In this document: in pieces, positions 42,472 through 49,610 of the stretch | Numbering within the stretch: the stretch's first letter is position 1 | Layout of the letters: each line of letters opens with the position of its first letter | NCBI RefSeq assembly: GCF_000469135.2 | Contig: NZ_CP048117.1 | Coordinates: 797,001 to 861,000 of the forward strand | Length of the DNA: 64,000 bases | Direction of reading: 5' to 3' | Origin: Bacillus sp. SB49 | GTDB taxonomy: Bacteria > Bacillota > Bacilli > Bacillales > Halobacillaceae | Notes under the pieces: generated by a model | Database searches by the model: none | Seen by the model: only the letters and a program-made list of their open reading frames with translations | What the model was told of the DNA's origin: nothing | Made by a program: the position numbers and the translations under genes

Positions 42472-42936
42472 ATGCCTTGGGATACCAATGACTATCCAAG
42501 TTCCTTAAAGAACTTGGATACACCTGTCCACAAGAAAGCCATCGACATTGCTAATGCAATGATAGAGGAAGGGTATAAAGAAAATCAGGCCATTCCAATT
42601 GCTACGGAACAGGCGAAAGAATGGTATGAAAACGCGGAGGAGAAAGAAATCAATCGTGTCACACAAATGAGTGACGAAAATTTGAAAAACAGAGACGATG
42701 ATGTGAAGAATAGTACGAAGAGCCGCCCGGAGCTTCTCGATAAGGGAGAGCATGTCATGGTGCATGAAGACGGCTGGGCTGTAAAAGCGGAAGGCGCGAA
42801 GCAGGTATCTAATGTGTTTGATACGAAGGAAAAAGCGATTAAAAGAGCGGAAGAAATCGCTGAGAATAAACAGACCAGTGTGATTATTCATAAGAAGGAC
42901 GGAAGTATTCAGGATCGAAAGGAATTTAATGGATAA
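42472..42936 (+). CDS. YdaT-like protein with DUF2188 domain
   Basis: 154 residues. N-terminal part PWDTNDYPSSLKNLDTPVHKKAIDIANAMIEEGYKENQAIPIATEQAKEWYENA is a helical ChaB-type motif (W-x-x-A-I-A at its heart). C-terminal DUF2188 part EHVMVHEDGWAVKAEGAKQVSNVFDTKEKAIKRAEEIAENKQTSVIIHKKDGSIQ is a small alpha/beta module. B. subtilis YdaT is a sigma-B general stress protein. GAGAGGGG precedes the ATG; followed by a shorter paralogue of its C-terminal half. Confidence 0.82.
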   Translation: MPWDTNDYPSSLKNLDTPVHKKAIDIANAMIEEGYKENQAIPIATEQAKEWYENAEEKEINRVTQMSDENLKNRDDDVKNSTKSRPELLDKGEHVMVHEDGWAVKAEGAKQVSNVFDTKEKAIKRAEEIAENKQTSVIIHKKDGSIQDRKEFNG

Positions 42937-43004
42937 AAAGGGGTTTACAGGGATGCTGGAGTGGTAATAAACCATATATAAGACGAAGCGAAGGAGGGTT
43001 CGGA

Positions 43005-43217
43005 ATGGCGGATACTAGAAACCAAGCGGAACATGTCCTTACACATGAAGATGGCTGGGCCGTTAAAGCAGAAGGTGCTGAGCAGCCAACGCAGGTATTT
43101 GACACGAAAGAAGAAGCGATTCAAAGGGCGAAGGAAATTGCTCAAAACAAAGGCACCAGAGCAGTCATCCATATGAAGGACGGTACAATCCAGACCCAGC
43201 ACGACTACTCCTCATAA
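43005..43217 (+). CDS. Single-domain DUF2188 protein
   Basis: 70 residues consisting only of the DUF2188 module: EHVLTHEDGWAVKAEGAEQPTQVFDTKEEAIQRAKEIAQNKGTRAVIHMKDGTIQTQHDY. Very similar to the C-terminal half of the gene just upstream, so a local duplication. Highly charged, probably a stress protein; function unknown. GAAGGAGGG precedes the ATG. Terminator follows. Confidence 0.85.
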   Translation: MADTRNQAEHVLTHEDGWAVKAEGAEQPTQVFDTKEEAIQRAKEIAQNKGTRAVIHMKDGTIQTQHDYSS

Positions 43218-43224
43218 GAATTCC

Positions 43225-43259
43225 AGAAAAACACTCATGCGAGTGTTTTTCTTTTTTTG
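43225..43259 (+). terminator. Intrinsic terminator
   Basis: AGAAAAACACTC / GAGTGTTTTTCT hairpin with ATGC loop followed by seven T. Confidence 0.93.
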
Positions 43260-43320
43260 CAGGGGAAGAACCCTTCCTGTATGATGAGAAGGGCAGATGA
43301 TGACGATGGAGGTACTTTAC

Positions 43321-43518
43321 ATGAATGGACAAAAACGAAGCGATATTAAGATCGGTGCAGATGTAGAAATTGTTCTGAAGAAAGATCAACGAACGGGAGC
43401 ATTAACCTCCGGCAAAGTAAAAGACATTCTGACCAAGTCTCCCAATCACCCTCACGGTATTAAGGTGCGGTTGGAGGATGGACAGGTAGGCCGTGTGAAG
43501 AAGGTCCACAGCGAATGA
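43321..43518 (+). CDS. ywbE: YwbE family protein
   Basis: 65 residues. The full YwbE pattern: KRSDIKIGADVEIVLKKDQRTGALTSGKVKDILTKSPNHPHGIKVRLEDGQVGRVKKV, an SH3-like small beta-barrel of unknown function. GGAGGT lies seven bases before the ATG at 43321; the frame runs further 5' without ribosome site. Monocistronic with a strong terminator. Confidence 0.92.
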   Translation: MNGQKRSDIKIGADVEIVLKKDQRTGALTSGKVKDILTKSPNHPHGIKVRLEDGQVGRVKKVHSE

Positions 43519-43519
43519 A

Positions 43520-43563
43520 AAACAGCCCGAAATCACTGGAATGATTTCGGGCTGTTTCTTTTC
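43520..43563 (+). terminator. Intrinsic terminator of ywbE
   Basis: AAACAGCCCGAAATCA / TGATTTCGGGCTGTTT long stem with CTGGAA loop and T-rich tail. Confidence 0.93.
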
Positions 43564-43888
43564 TAATATAGGAAAAGCGAATCAGACAATCGTCCAACCC
43601 GCTTTATTATAGAGTCCTCTGCATAGATGGAGGACTACTTAAGTTTGTTTCGGAAAATATCAAGTTACACATATTTGTGGAAATTACATCCATGTTGTTG
43701 CCGCGGTTCAAAATTCTACATGGTAGTTTGTTTCAACTTAAACGACGCAATCCCTACCTCTATTGCATCCTTACAGCTCCGAAGCTGATCCAGTGTGATT
43801 AAGTTGTATCAAAACGTAGCAGAATGCCAGTCTCATACAAATCACTCTTTTCTTTTCCGAGTTGCCTTTCTTATGAAGGCACCATCTT
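43564..43888 (-). ncRNA. Candidate structured RNA transcribed from a perfect promoter
   Basis: No ORF on either strand worth calling. Read leftward from the promoter at 43892-43920, it contains an 8-bp closing stem (43799-43806 with 43734-43741) enclosing two hairpins (43774-43787; 43744-43769), then a 6-bp stem CCATGT / ACATGG (43690-43723) and a 7-bp AGTCCTC / GAGGACT hairpin (43613-43636). In the fourth hairpin loop a TTGAACCGCGG matches the T-box core UGGNACCGCG at nine of ten bases, but no Stem I or downstream gene is evident. It may be an RNA gene, a leader whose gene was lost, or a decayed mobile element. Confidence 0.45.
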
Positions 43889-43891
43889 CAA

Positions 43892-43920
43892 ATTATATGG
43901 GATGTTAAGTCTTTTGTCAA
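43892..43920 (-). promoter_or_regulatory. Perfect consensus sigma-A promoter, minus strand
   Basis: TTGACA (43920-43915), 17-base spacer, TATAAT (43897-43892). Both hexamers match the consensus in full. It reads away from the AcuI-like gene into a 370-base stretch without a gene. Confidence 0.75.
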
Positions 43921-43948
43921 CACCCTGCGTTTTGAATAGGAACTACCA

Positions 43949-44944
43949 TCAATCATTGATTTTAATGACGGTACGACCTTGTATTTGCCCTTTAAGGATT
44001 TGGTCCAGCGTTTCGGGGACCTTTTGTAACGGCTGCACCGTCTTGATAGCATCAAACGCTTCTTTGACTTTCATGTCGTTCGCTAACCGGTGCCACACTT
44101 TTTCTCTCATTTCCATCGGGCAATTTACAGAATCAATACCTAGAAGGCTGATACCCCTTAGAATGAAGGGATAAACTTGCGTAGGTATTTTCGTCCCTCC
44201 GGTGAGACCACTAACAGCTGCTGCGCCACTGTATTTCAATTTGCTTAGTACAGAAGCGAGCTGTTCACCGCCGACCGGATCAACGGCAGCAGCCCAGCGT
44301 CCGCTGGCGAGTGCTTTCTGTTTGCCGTCATAGACATCTTCTCTGGAAAGGATGGTTTCTGCGCCTAAATTCTTTAAGAAATCTGCATTTTCCTTACTCC
44401 CGGTACTTGCGTGCACTTCATACCCTCGCTTAGCCAGCATAGCGACCGCCATACTGCCGACGCCTCCCGATGCTCCGGTGACGAGTACGGGCCCGGCTTC
44501 CCGGGTCAGGCCGTTGTGCTCCAACCTGTGAATGGACAACGCAGCCGTAAAACCGGCGGTTCCATAAATCATTGCCTCTTCCGTCGTCATCCCATCGGGA
44601 AGAGGGACAATCCAGTCGGCGGGGATACTTGCATATTCGCTGTAGCCGCCGGGATGATTAACGCCGATCTCATAGCTGGTGGCAATAACCTTATCCCCTT
44701 GGTGGAAGCGAGTGTCATCAGAGTGGACGACTTCTCCCGCCAGGTCTATACCAGGGATAATCGGGTATGCTTTTACAAGAGCATTGTCCTCCTGTGTAAC
44801 CATTCCGTCCTTGTAGTTGACGCTTGAATAATGAACTTTAATGGTTACGTCACTGGAAGGAAGATCGCTCATCTGAAGTGTTTTTATAGCTCCGGTTATG
44901 CCTTCATCATCTTGAGATAACTGATAGGCCTGAAATTCTTTCAT
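43949..44944 (-). CDS. YhdH/AcuI-type acryloyl-CoA reductase or quinone oxidoreductase
   Basis: 331 residues. MDR protein of the YhdH/YhfP/AcuI subfamily: VKVHYSSVNYKDGMVTQEDNALVKAYPIIPGIDLAGEV, IGVNHPGGYSEYASIPADWIVPLPDGMTTEEAMIYGTAGFTAALSIHRLE and VLVTGASGGVGSMAVAMLAKRGYEVHASTGS. The subfamily reduces acrylyl-CoA to propionyl-CoA with NADPH. The ATG at 44944 follows GAGGTGAAAGAC. It starts just before the stop of the small acidic gene upstream, so the two are probably cotranscribed. Confidence 0.9.
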   Translation of the reverse strand: MKEFQAYQLSQDDEGITGAIKTLQMSDLPSSDVTIKVHYSSVNYKDGMVTQEDNALVKAYPIIPGIDLAGEVVHSDDTRFHQGDKVIATSYEIGVNHPGGYSEYASIPADWIVPLPDGMTTEEAMIYGTAGFTAALSIHRLEHNGLTREAGPVLVTGASGGVGSMAVAMLAKRGYEVHASTGSKENADFLKNLGAETILSREDVYDGKQKALASGRWAAAVDPVGGEQLASVLSKLKYSGAAAVSGLTGGTKIPTQVYPFILRGISLLGIDSVNCPMEMREKVWHRLANDMKVKEAFDAIKTVQPLQKVPETLDQILKGQIQGRTVIKIND

Positions 44945-44961
44945 GTCTTTCACCTCATAAA

Positions 44962-45153
44962 TCATGGTCTTAAGTCTTCGTTATGTCTTTCTTCTGTGGA
45001 AGAGTCATTTTTGGATGTTTTTCCCTTTTGTTCTTCTAGCTGTTCCTTCTTCAGATCATCGACGGGAATTTCATCCATCAGCTCTTCTTTTCGTTTCTTC
45101 TCTTCGAAACTTTGATCTTCTTCACTCAGCTTATGGCTGTTTTTTTTGGACAT
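44962..45153 (-). CDS. Small highly charged protein, unknown
   Basis: 63 residues; about half are Glu, Asp or Lys (SEEDQSFEEKKRKEELMDE, DLKKEQLEEQKGK). No hydrophobic core, so likely disordered or a single helix. GGAGGTGAGGGG precedes the ATG at 45153, an unusually strong ribosome site, and its stop lies 18 bases before the downstream AcuI-like start; both support a real gene. No family recognised. The composition is common among small stress or spore proteins of Bacillaceae. Confidence 0.65.
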   Translation of the reverse strand: MSKKNSHKLSEEDQSFEEKKRKEELMDEIPVDDLKKEQLEEQKGKTSKNDSSTEERHNEDLRP

Positions 45154-45245
45154 CCCCTCACCTCCGATGGTGGATTCTCTTCTCTCATTCCTTTTTTGTG
45201 GTTAAATAAAACGTAATTATTGGAAGAAAAAGTAATAAGGGTCCC

Positions 45246-45881
45246 TTATTTATTGCTGGAGAACTTAGACTTCAGCAATTGGACAATGGGGGAGTGAATA
45301 ATATAGTCCGCCAACGTGCTGATGATAAGCCCGTGCAGGATGACGCCGAATATGGTCAGGGTCACGATGATGACTTGACCGGCTGCCGTCTCCGGTTCAA
45401 ATCCTGATCGTCCGAAGAATGTAAGGGACAAAATGGCACTTACCCAGGCATCGGAGTAGGAATCCAACTCATTTTCAATCAGCGTCAGAGGGATGATCAG
45501 AAGGAAGATTAAGAGAAACGTAATACTGGTGACCGTCCACAGGTGCTGTCTTTTTAAAAAGCGGATGAAAGGCATCGTGTAGTATTTGGTGATTGATTTC
45601 AAACGCAGCAGGTGGAGGATGCGGGCGAACCGGGCAAATTGAAAGATCGCATCCAGCGGAATGGCGGCGATAACGATGAAGGGATTCTTTTTAATGAATT
45701 CCCACTTGCTGTCGCTCCGGTGCAGACGGTATAAGAAATCGACAAAGAAGATCGTCCAAGTCGTCCAGATAATGATGCTGTTATATCCGGTTTTCTGCCA
45801 AATGGTCGAAACAGATAAGGCGGCGAGAGCAATCATAATAAGTTCATAGAATGTTTTTCCTGGTTTTCGTTTTAAGCGCAT
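45246..45881 (-). CDS. Ion-channel-like membrane protein lacking the K+ selectivity filter
   Basis: 211 residues with the layout of a small voltage-gated-type channel: S1-S4-like helices, including an S4-like Arg-rich segment RFARILHLLRLKS (84-96), an S5-like helix (about 117-136), a pore-loop LSLTFFGRSGFEPETAAG (152-168) and an S6-like helix. Where K+ channels read TVGYGDxxP.T..G, this one reads FFGRSGFEPETAAG, so the filter is gone. Selectivity is therefore unknown. GGAGGAGCAGAC precedes the ATG. It follows the sigma-54 activator gene by 38 bases and is probably cotranscribed. Confidence 0.72.
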   Translation of the reverse strand: MRLKRKPGKTFYELIMIALAALSVSTIWQKTGYNSIIIWTTWTIFFVDFLYRLHRSDSKWEFIKKNPFIVIAAIPLDAIFQFARFARILHLLRLKSITKYYTMPFIRFLKRQHLWTVTSITFLLIFLLIIPLTLIENELDSYSDAWVSAILSLTFFGRSGFEPETAAGQVIIVTLTIFGVILHGLIISTLADYIIHSPIVQLLKSKFSSNK

Positions 45882-45919
45882 GTCTGCTCCTCCGCACCTC
45901 CTTATCCCGGTTTTCTTAA

Positions 45920-47944
45920 TTATAACATTTGTCCTATATGTTGTAGGTAATCAGCCCCTGAAGGAGTGATTTGTGTGCCTCCCCGTCCTTGTTTGGAAAC
46001 AATCCATCCTTCTGCTTTCATGTGTTCCAAAAAACGACGGATCTGCTGGTCTGATAAAGGGACGCCCCGTTTGTCCATATGTTCTCGGACCTTTTTTCTG
46101 CTCGCACGCTCATAGTTTTCTTTGCAAAGGAAAAGGTACGTGAGTATTTCCTTCGTAACTTCTTTGTCTGCAAGGCTTTGCTCAGCCTTCTCGTTCTGAG
46201 CAGGTTTCTGAAAAAAGTCCGAAGCCGGTAAGTCTTTCCTTGTAATCATTTCTCCGTCTGACACAGTAGTGAGGTAATCGATTGTGTTTTTTAATTCACG
46301 CACATTCCCGAACCATTGGTGCCTTGCGAGTTCTTCTGAGGTTTCCTTGCTTAATGTCATGCTCTTATTGCTGCTTTCGGTAAGGAATCGGTCTGCTAGT
46401 ATTGGAATATCTGCTTTTCTTTCCCTTAAGGGAGGAATAGGCAGAAATAAGACTTTTAATCTGTGATACAGGTCTTCTCTAAATTCTCCCTTTTCCATTA
46501 ATAGCGATAGATTTTTATTTGTTGCCGCTATGATGCGTACATCGACAGGAATGTTCTTGGTCCCGCCGATCTTCCTGATTTCTTTTTCCTGGATGACCCG
46601 GAGTAAGCGGGCTTGCAGCTTCGGACTGATATCCCCGACTTCATCAAGGAATAAGGTTCCTCCATCCGCTTGTTCGAACAGCCCTTTCTTTCCTCCTTTT
46701 TTTGCCCCGGTAAAAGCACCGTCTTCATAGCCGAATAATTCACTTTCCAATAAATCTTCAGGGAGGGCACTGAAGTTGACAGCGAGGAATGGGGACGACG
46801 CGCGGTCGGATTCTTGGTGAATCGCATGGGCGAACAATTCCTTCCCTGTTCCGCTTTCCCCTTGTATAAGTACAGGGAAGGATGCCTTGGCCAGCTTCCT
46901 GGCTATATGTTTCACTTCCCGGATTGCTTCGCTCGTACCCAGGATATCGTCAAAACTGTATTTGGCAATATACCCTGTCTTTAATAACTCTTTTCTTGCG
47001 GCCTTTTCCATCAATATCGTTTCATCCGCATTCTTGAAGATGAAGAGTGTGTTATCGTGCTGATCCCATTCTATTCGATAGACCATTAAATTAAAGCCGT
47101 TCCATGTAAGGTAAACACTCTCTTCTTTCGATGCGGTCATAAATGGAATGATAGACGAGTTCTTCCATATTTTGTTGATATGTTTTCCTTTCGCGAAAGT
47201 GGAGGAAATTCCGCTGTATTTTTCCATCAGAGGATTGAAAATAGTAATTATGTTCTGTGCATCCACGGCCATGACCCCGTCATTTACACCATCCACCACT
47301 TGTTGGAGGTGTTGGTTTAAGCGGGCAGCTTGTTTGTTGATACTCGTCAACTTCCTGCTGAGGTCAATAATCTTTCCTGTGTACCGTTTGGATATGGTCC
47401 CGCCTAGTGGTTGTTTCAGGTGGAAGTGATCCAGGATATCGATGAGAGTGGTAATATCAATAAGTCTTACACCTATGTCAATCACCTGCTCCAGGCTGGC
47501 AGGAGCAAAGGCTCTCTCTCCCGGCGTAATTCCGATCCGGATGTCTTCGGGAGCGTTATTCCCTGTCGTGTGAGGTGTGTAATGGAGATGGTTGATCCCT
47601 GATTCCATGAGTGTATCAATCGTTTCCTGAGCCATTTCTTCTGTGTCATTAATACAAAGTACCTTTGTACCTGCCTCAAGGTCCAACAGTTTCTCAATAT
47701 ATTGATAGTTAATGGTTCTTAAAGCTGTCATGGTTTTGCAGCCATCAAAGGTATGAATAGTAGCTTCCTGCTCGACAAGACGGGAGGAAAAGATGATTAA
47801 AGGGTCCGTAGTGGAGGCGGGAACATAGTCATCAATGGCGAAGCAGGTAATATCAATATATTTGCCAATAAGGTCTTGTAGTTGAGTTTGAAGTGCCTCG
47901 CAAGTTTGTATCGTTCCGGTAATAAGGGTTAATCGATTGATCAT
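45920..47944 (-). CDS. Sigma-54-dependent activator with winged-helix C-terminus
   Basis: 674 residues. N-terminal PrpR-like sensory region (1-175), a helical linker and PAS-like domain (about 215-315), AAA+ sigma-54 activation domain (about 332-565) with Walker A GESGTGKE (362-369), the sigma-54 contact loop GAFTGA (409-414) and Walker B TLFLDE (430-435), NVREL near 555. The C-terminus does not show a Fis-type HTH; residues about 600-670 look like a winged helix (RRFLEHMKAEGWIVSKQGRGGTQITPSG). The divergent yfcC-iadA pair has a canonical -24/-12 promoter and is the obvious target. ATAAGGAG precedes the ATG. Confidence 0.92.
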   Translation of the reverse strand: MINRLTLITGTIQTCEALQTQLQDLIGKYIDITCFAIDDYVPASTTDPLIIFSSRLVEQEATIHTFDGCKTMTALRTINYQYIEKLLDLEAGTKVLCINDTEEMAQETIDTLMESGINHLHYTPHTTGNNAPEDIRIGITPGERAFAPASLEQVIDIGVRLIDITTLIDILDHFHLKQPLGGTISKRYTGKIIDLSRKLTSINKQAARLNQHLQQVVDGVNDGVMAVDAQNIITIFNPLMEKYSGISSTFAKGKHINKIWKNSSIIPFMTASKEESVYLTWNGFNLMVYRIEWDQHDNTLFIFKNADETILMEKAARKELLKTGYIAKYSFDDILGTSEAIREVKHIARKLAKASFPVLIQGESGTGKELFAHAIHQESDRASSPFLAVNFSALPEDLLESELFGYEDGAFTGAKKGGKKGLFEQADGGTLFLDEVGDISPKLQARLLRVIQEKEIRKIGGTKNIPVDVRIIAATNKNLSLLMEKGEFREDLYHRLKVLFLPIPPLRERKADIPILADRFLTESSNKSMTLSKETSEELARHQWFGNVRELKNTIDYLTTVSDGEMITRKDLPASDFFQKPAQNEKAEQSLADKEVTKEILTYLFLCKENYERASRKKVREHMDKRGVPLSDQQIRRFLEHMKAEGWIVSKQGRGGTQITPSGADYLQHIGQML

Positions 47945-48046
47945 TGGCAGCTCCTTATGTCTTTTTAGTTTTAATTATATCACCCAATTAGACCCTATAA
48001 AGTCTGTTAACGGTATAAAAACAGTGAATATTCCGAAAAAGATAAT

Positions 48047-48062
48047 GGCACATTTCTTGCAT
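48047..48062 (+). promoter_or_regulatory. Sigma-54 (-24/-12) promoter of yfcC-iadA
   Basis: TGGCACATTTCTTGCA fits TGGCACRNNNNTTGCW; GG and GC are 12 bases apart as required. Start codon 34 bases downstream. In the 100 bases upstream, two TATAAAA words (47996, 48015; 19 apart) and an AGAC / GTCT inverted repeat could be activator sites. Confidence 0.9.
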
Positions 48063-48095
48063 GATGGAAAGTAAGTAGAAAAGGAGGAGTTTTAT

Positions 48096-49589
48096 ATGGG
48101 TTTGAAAAGAAAAAGAAAGTTGGAAATGCCGCATACTTATGTCATTATCTTCTTCGTCGTATTGGTTGCAGCAATTCTGACCCATCTTATTCCGTCAGGA
48201 GTATTTGATACCAAAGAGGTATCCTATGATAACTCGGGAACAGAGGAAACAAGGACGGTCCTTGTACCGGAGAGTTTTTCTGTTTCCGAGGGCGACGGGG
48301 GAGGCACGGGACTGTTTGAAGCAGGTGGTGGAGCTGGTTTTCTCAATTATATGTTCGAGGGGCTGACGTCCGGGGATAAATGGGGATCGGCTGTCGGGGT
48401 TGTAGCTTTTATTCTAATCATTGGTGGGGCTTTTGGAATCATTCTGAAAACCCGTGCTGTTGAGGAGGGTATTCTTTCTGTCATTGATAAGACAAAAGGC
48501 AGGGAAGTTTTGATCATCCCGGTCATGTTCTTTCTATTTTCTTTAGGGGGAGCGGTATTTGGGATGGGAGAAGAAGCCATAGCATTCGCAATGATTCTTG
48601 TACCGCTTGTCATTGCGCTTGGGTATGATGCGATAACAGGGATCATGATTACTTATGTCGCTACTCAAATCGGCTTCGGAACATCCTGGATGAATCCATT
48701 CGGGGTAGCGATCGCGCAAGGGGTTTCGGATGTCCCGGTTCTTTCCGGCACACCTTTCCGGTTTGTCATGTGGTTTGTGTTTACGTCTGTCGGGACTTAT
48801 TATACTTGGAAATACGCCAGCCGAATTAAAAAGAACCCGCGTTTATCTTTTTCTTACCAATCGGATCAATATTTCCGTGATGATTTTAATCCGGAAGATT
48901 GGAAGGCGCGCTTTCAGTTAGGACACCTGTTGGTTATTGGGACAGTCATCCTCGGAGTTGTATGGATTGTCTGGGGAGTTATTGAACATGCGTACTATAT
49001 TCCTGAAATCGCAAGCCAATTTTTCACAATCGGACTGATTGCCGGAATCATCGGAGTGCTTTTTCGATTAAATGATATGCGGGTTAACGATATTGCGGAA
49101 GGATTTGCCCAAGGGGCGAAAGACCTGCTGCCTGCAGCTCTGGTAGTGGGAATGGCGAAGGGAATTATCATTATACTCGGGGGAGATGATCCGGGTAGTC
49201 CATCTGTGTTGAATACCATATTACATCAAACAGGACAGCTTTTCGAGGGAACGCCGGAAGCATTGTCCGCCTGGCTCATGTTCCTTTTTCAGTCTGTTTT
49301 TAACTTCTTTGTCGTTTCAGGTTCAGGGCAGGCCGCTTTGACGATGCCGTTGATGGCGCCTTTGGCGGATGTTGCCGGTGTGACCCGACAAGTAGCTGTA
49401 CTGGCGTTTCAATTAGGGGATGGTTTGACAAACATCATTGTCCCGACGTCTGCTGCGTTGATGGGTACCCTTGGAGCAGCGCGTCTCGATTGGGCCAAGT
49501 GGTTTCGATTTATCATTAAATTCCAGCTGGTTTTGTTTGGGCTGGCATCTGCCTTTGTGGTTATCGCAGTATTGATCAATTTCAACTAA
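48096..49589 (+). CDS. YfcC family transporter
   Basis: 497 residues, about 12 membrane helices. YfcC/DcuC-like blocks: KRKLEMPHTYVIIFFVVLVAAILTHLIPSGVF, a variable outside loop (residues 40-95), IIGGAFGIILKTRAVEEGI, GMGEEAIAFAMILVPLVIALGYDAITGIMITYVATQIGFGTSWMNPFGVAIAQ, and VVSGSGQAALTMPLMAPLADVAGVTRQVAVLAFQLGDGLTNIIVPTSAALMGTLG. Family members are predicted amino-acid or dicarboxylate/peptide carriers. Under a sigma-54 promoter with iadA, so an isoaspartyl peptide or its products is the likely substrate. AAAAGGAGGAG precedes the ATG. Confidence 0.88.
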   Translation: MGLKRKRKLEMPHTYVIIFFVVLVAAILTHLIPSGVFDTKEVSYDNSGTEETRTVLVPESFSVSEGDGGGTGLFEAGGGAGFLNYMFEGLTSGDKWGSAVGVVAFILIIGGAFGIILKTRAVEEGILSVIDKTKGREVLIIPVMFFLFSLGGAVFGMGEEAIAFAMILVPLVIALGYDAITGIMITYVATQIGFGTSWMNPFGVAIAQGVSDVPVLSGTPFRFVMWFVFTSVGTYYTWKYASRIKKNPRLSFSYQSDQYFRDDFNPEDWKARFQLGHLLVIGTVILGVVWIVWGVIEHAYYIPEIASQFFTIGLIAGIIGVLFRLNDMRVNDIAEGFAQGAKDLLPAALVVGMAKGIIIILGGDDPGSPSVLNTILHQTGQLFEGTPEALSAWLMFLFQSVFNFFVVSGSGQAALTMPLMAPLADVAGVTRQVAVLAFQLGDGLTNIIVPTSAALMGTLGAARLDWAKWFRFIIKFQLVLFGLASAFVVIAVLINFN

Positions 49590-49610
49590 AAGCGCCGGGG
49601 AGGAACGTAT

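Noticed and set aside
43700-43711. T-box core-like TTGAACCGCGG as evidence for a T-box leader
   Set aside because: No Stem I with AG bulge or specifier loop, no antiterminator/terminator pair and no downstream gene on that strand; kept only as a remark in the RNA candidate.
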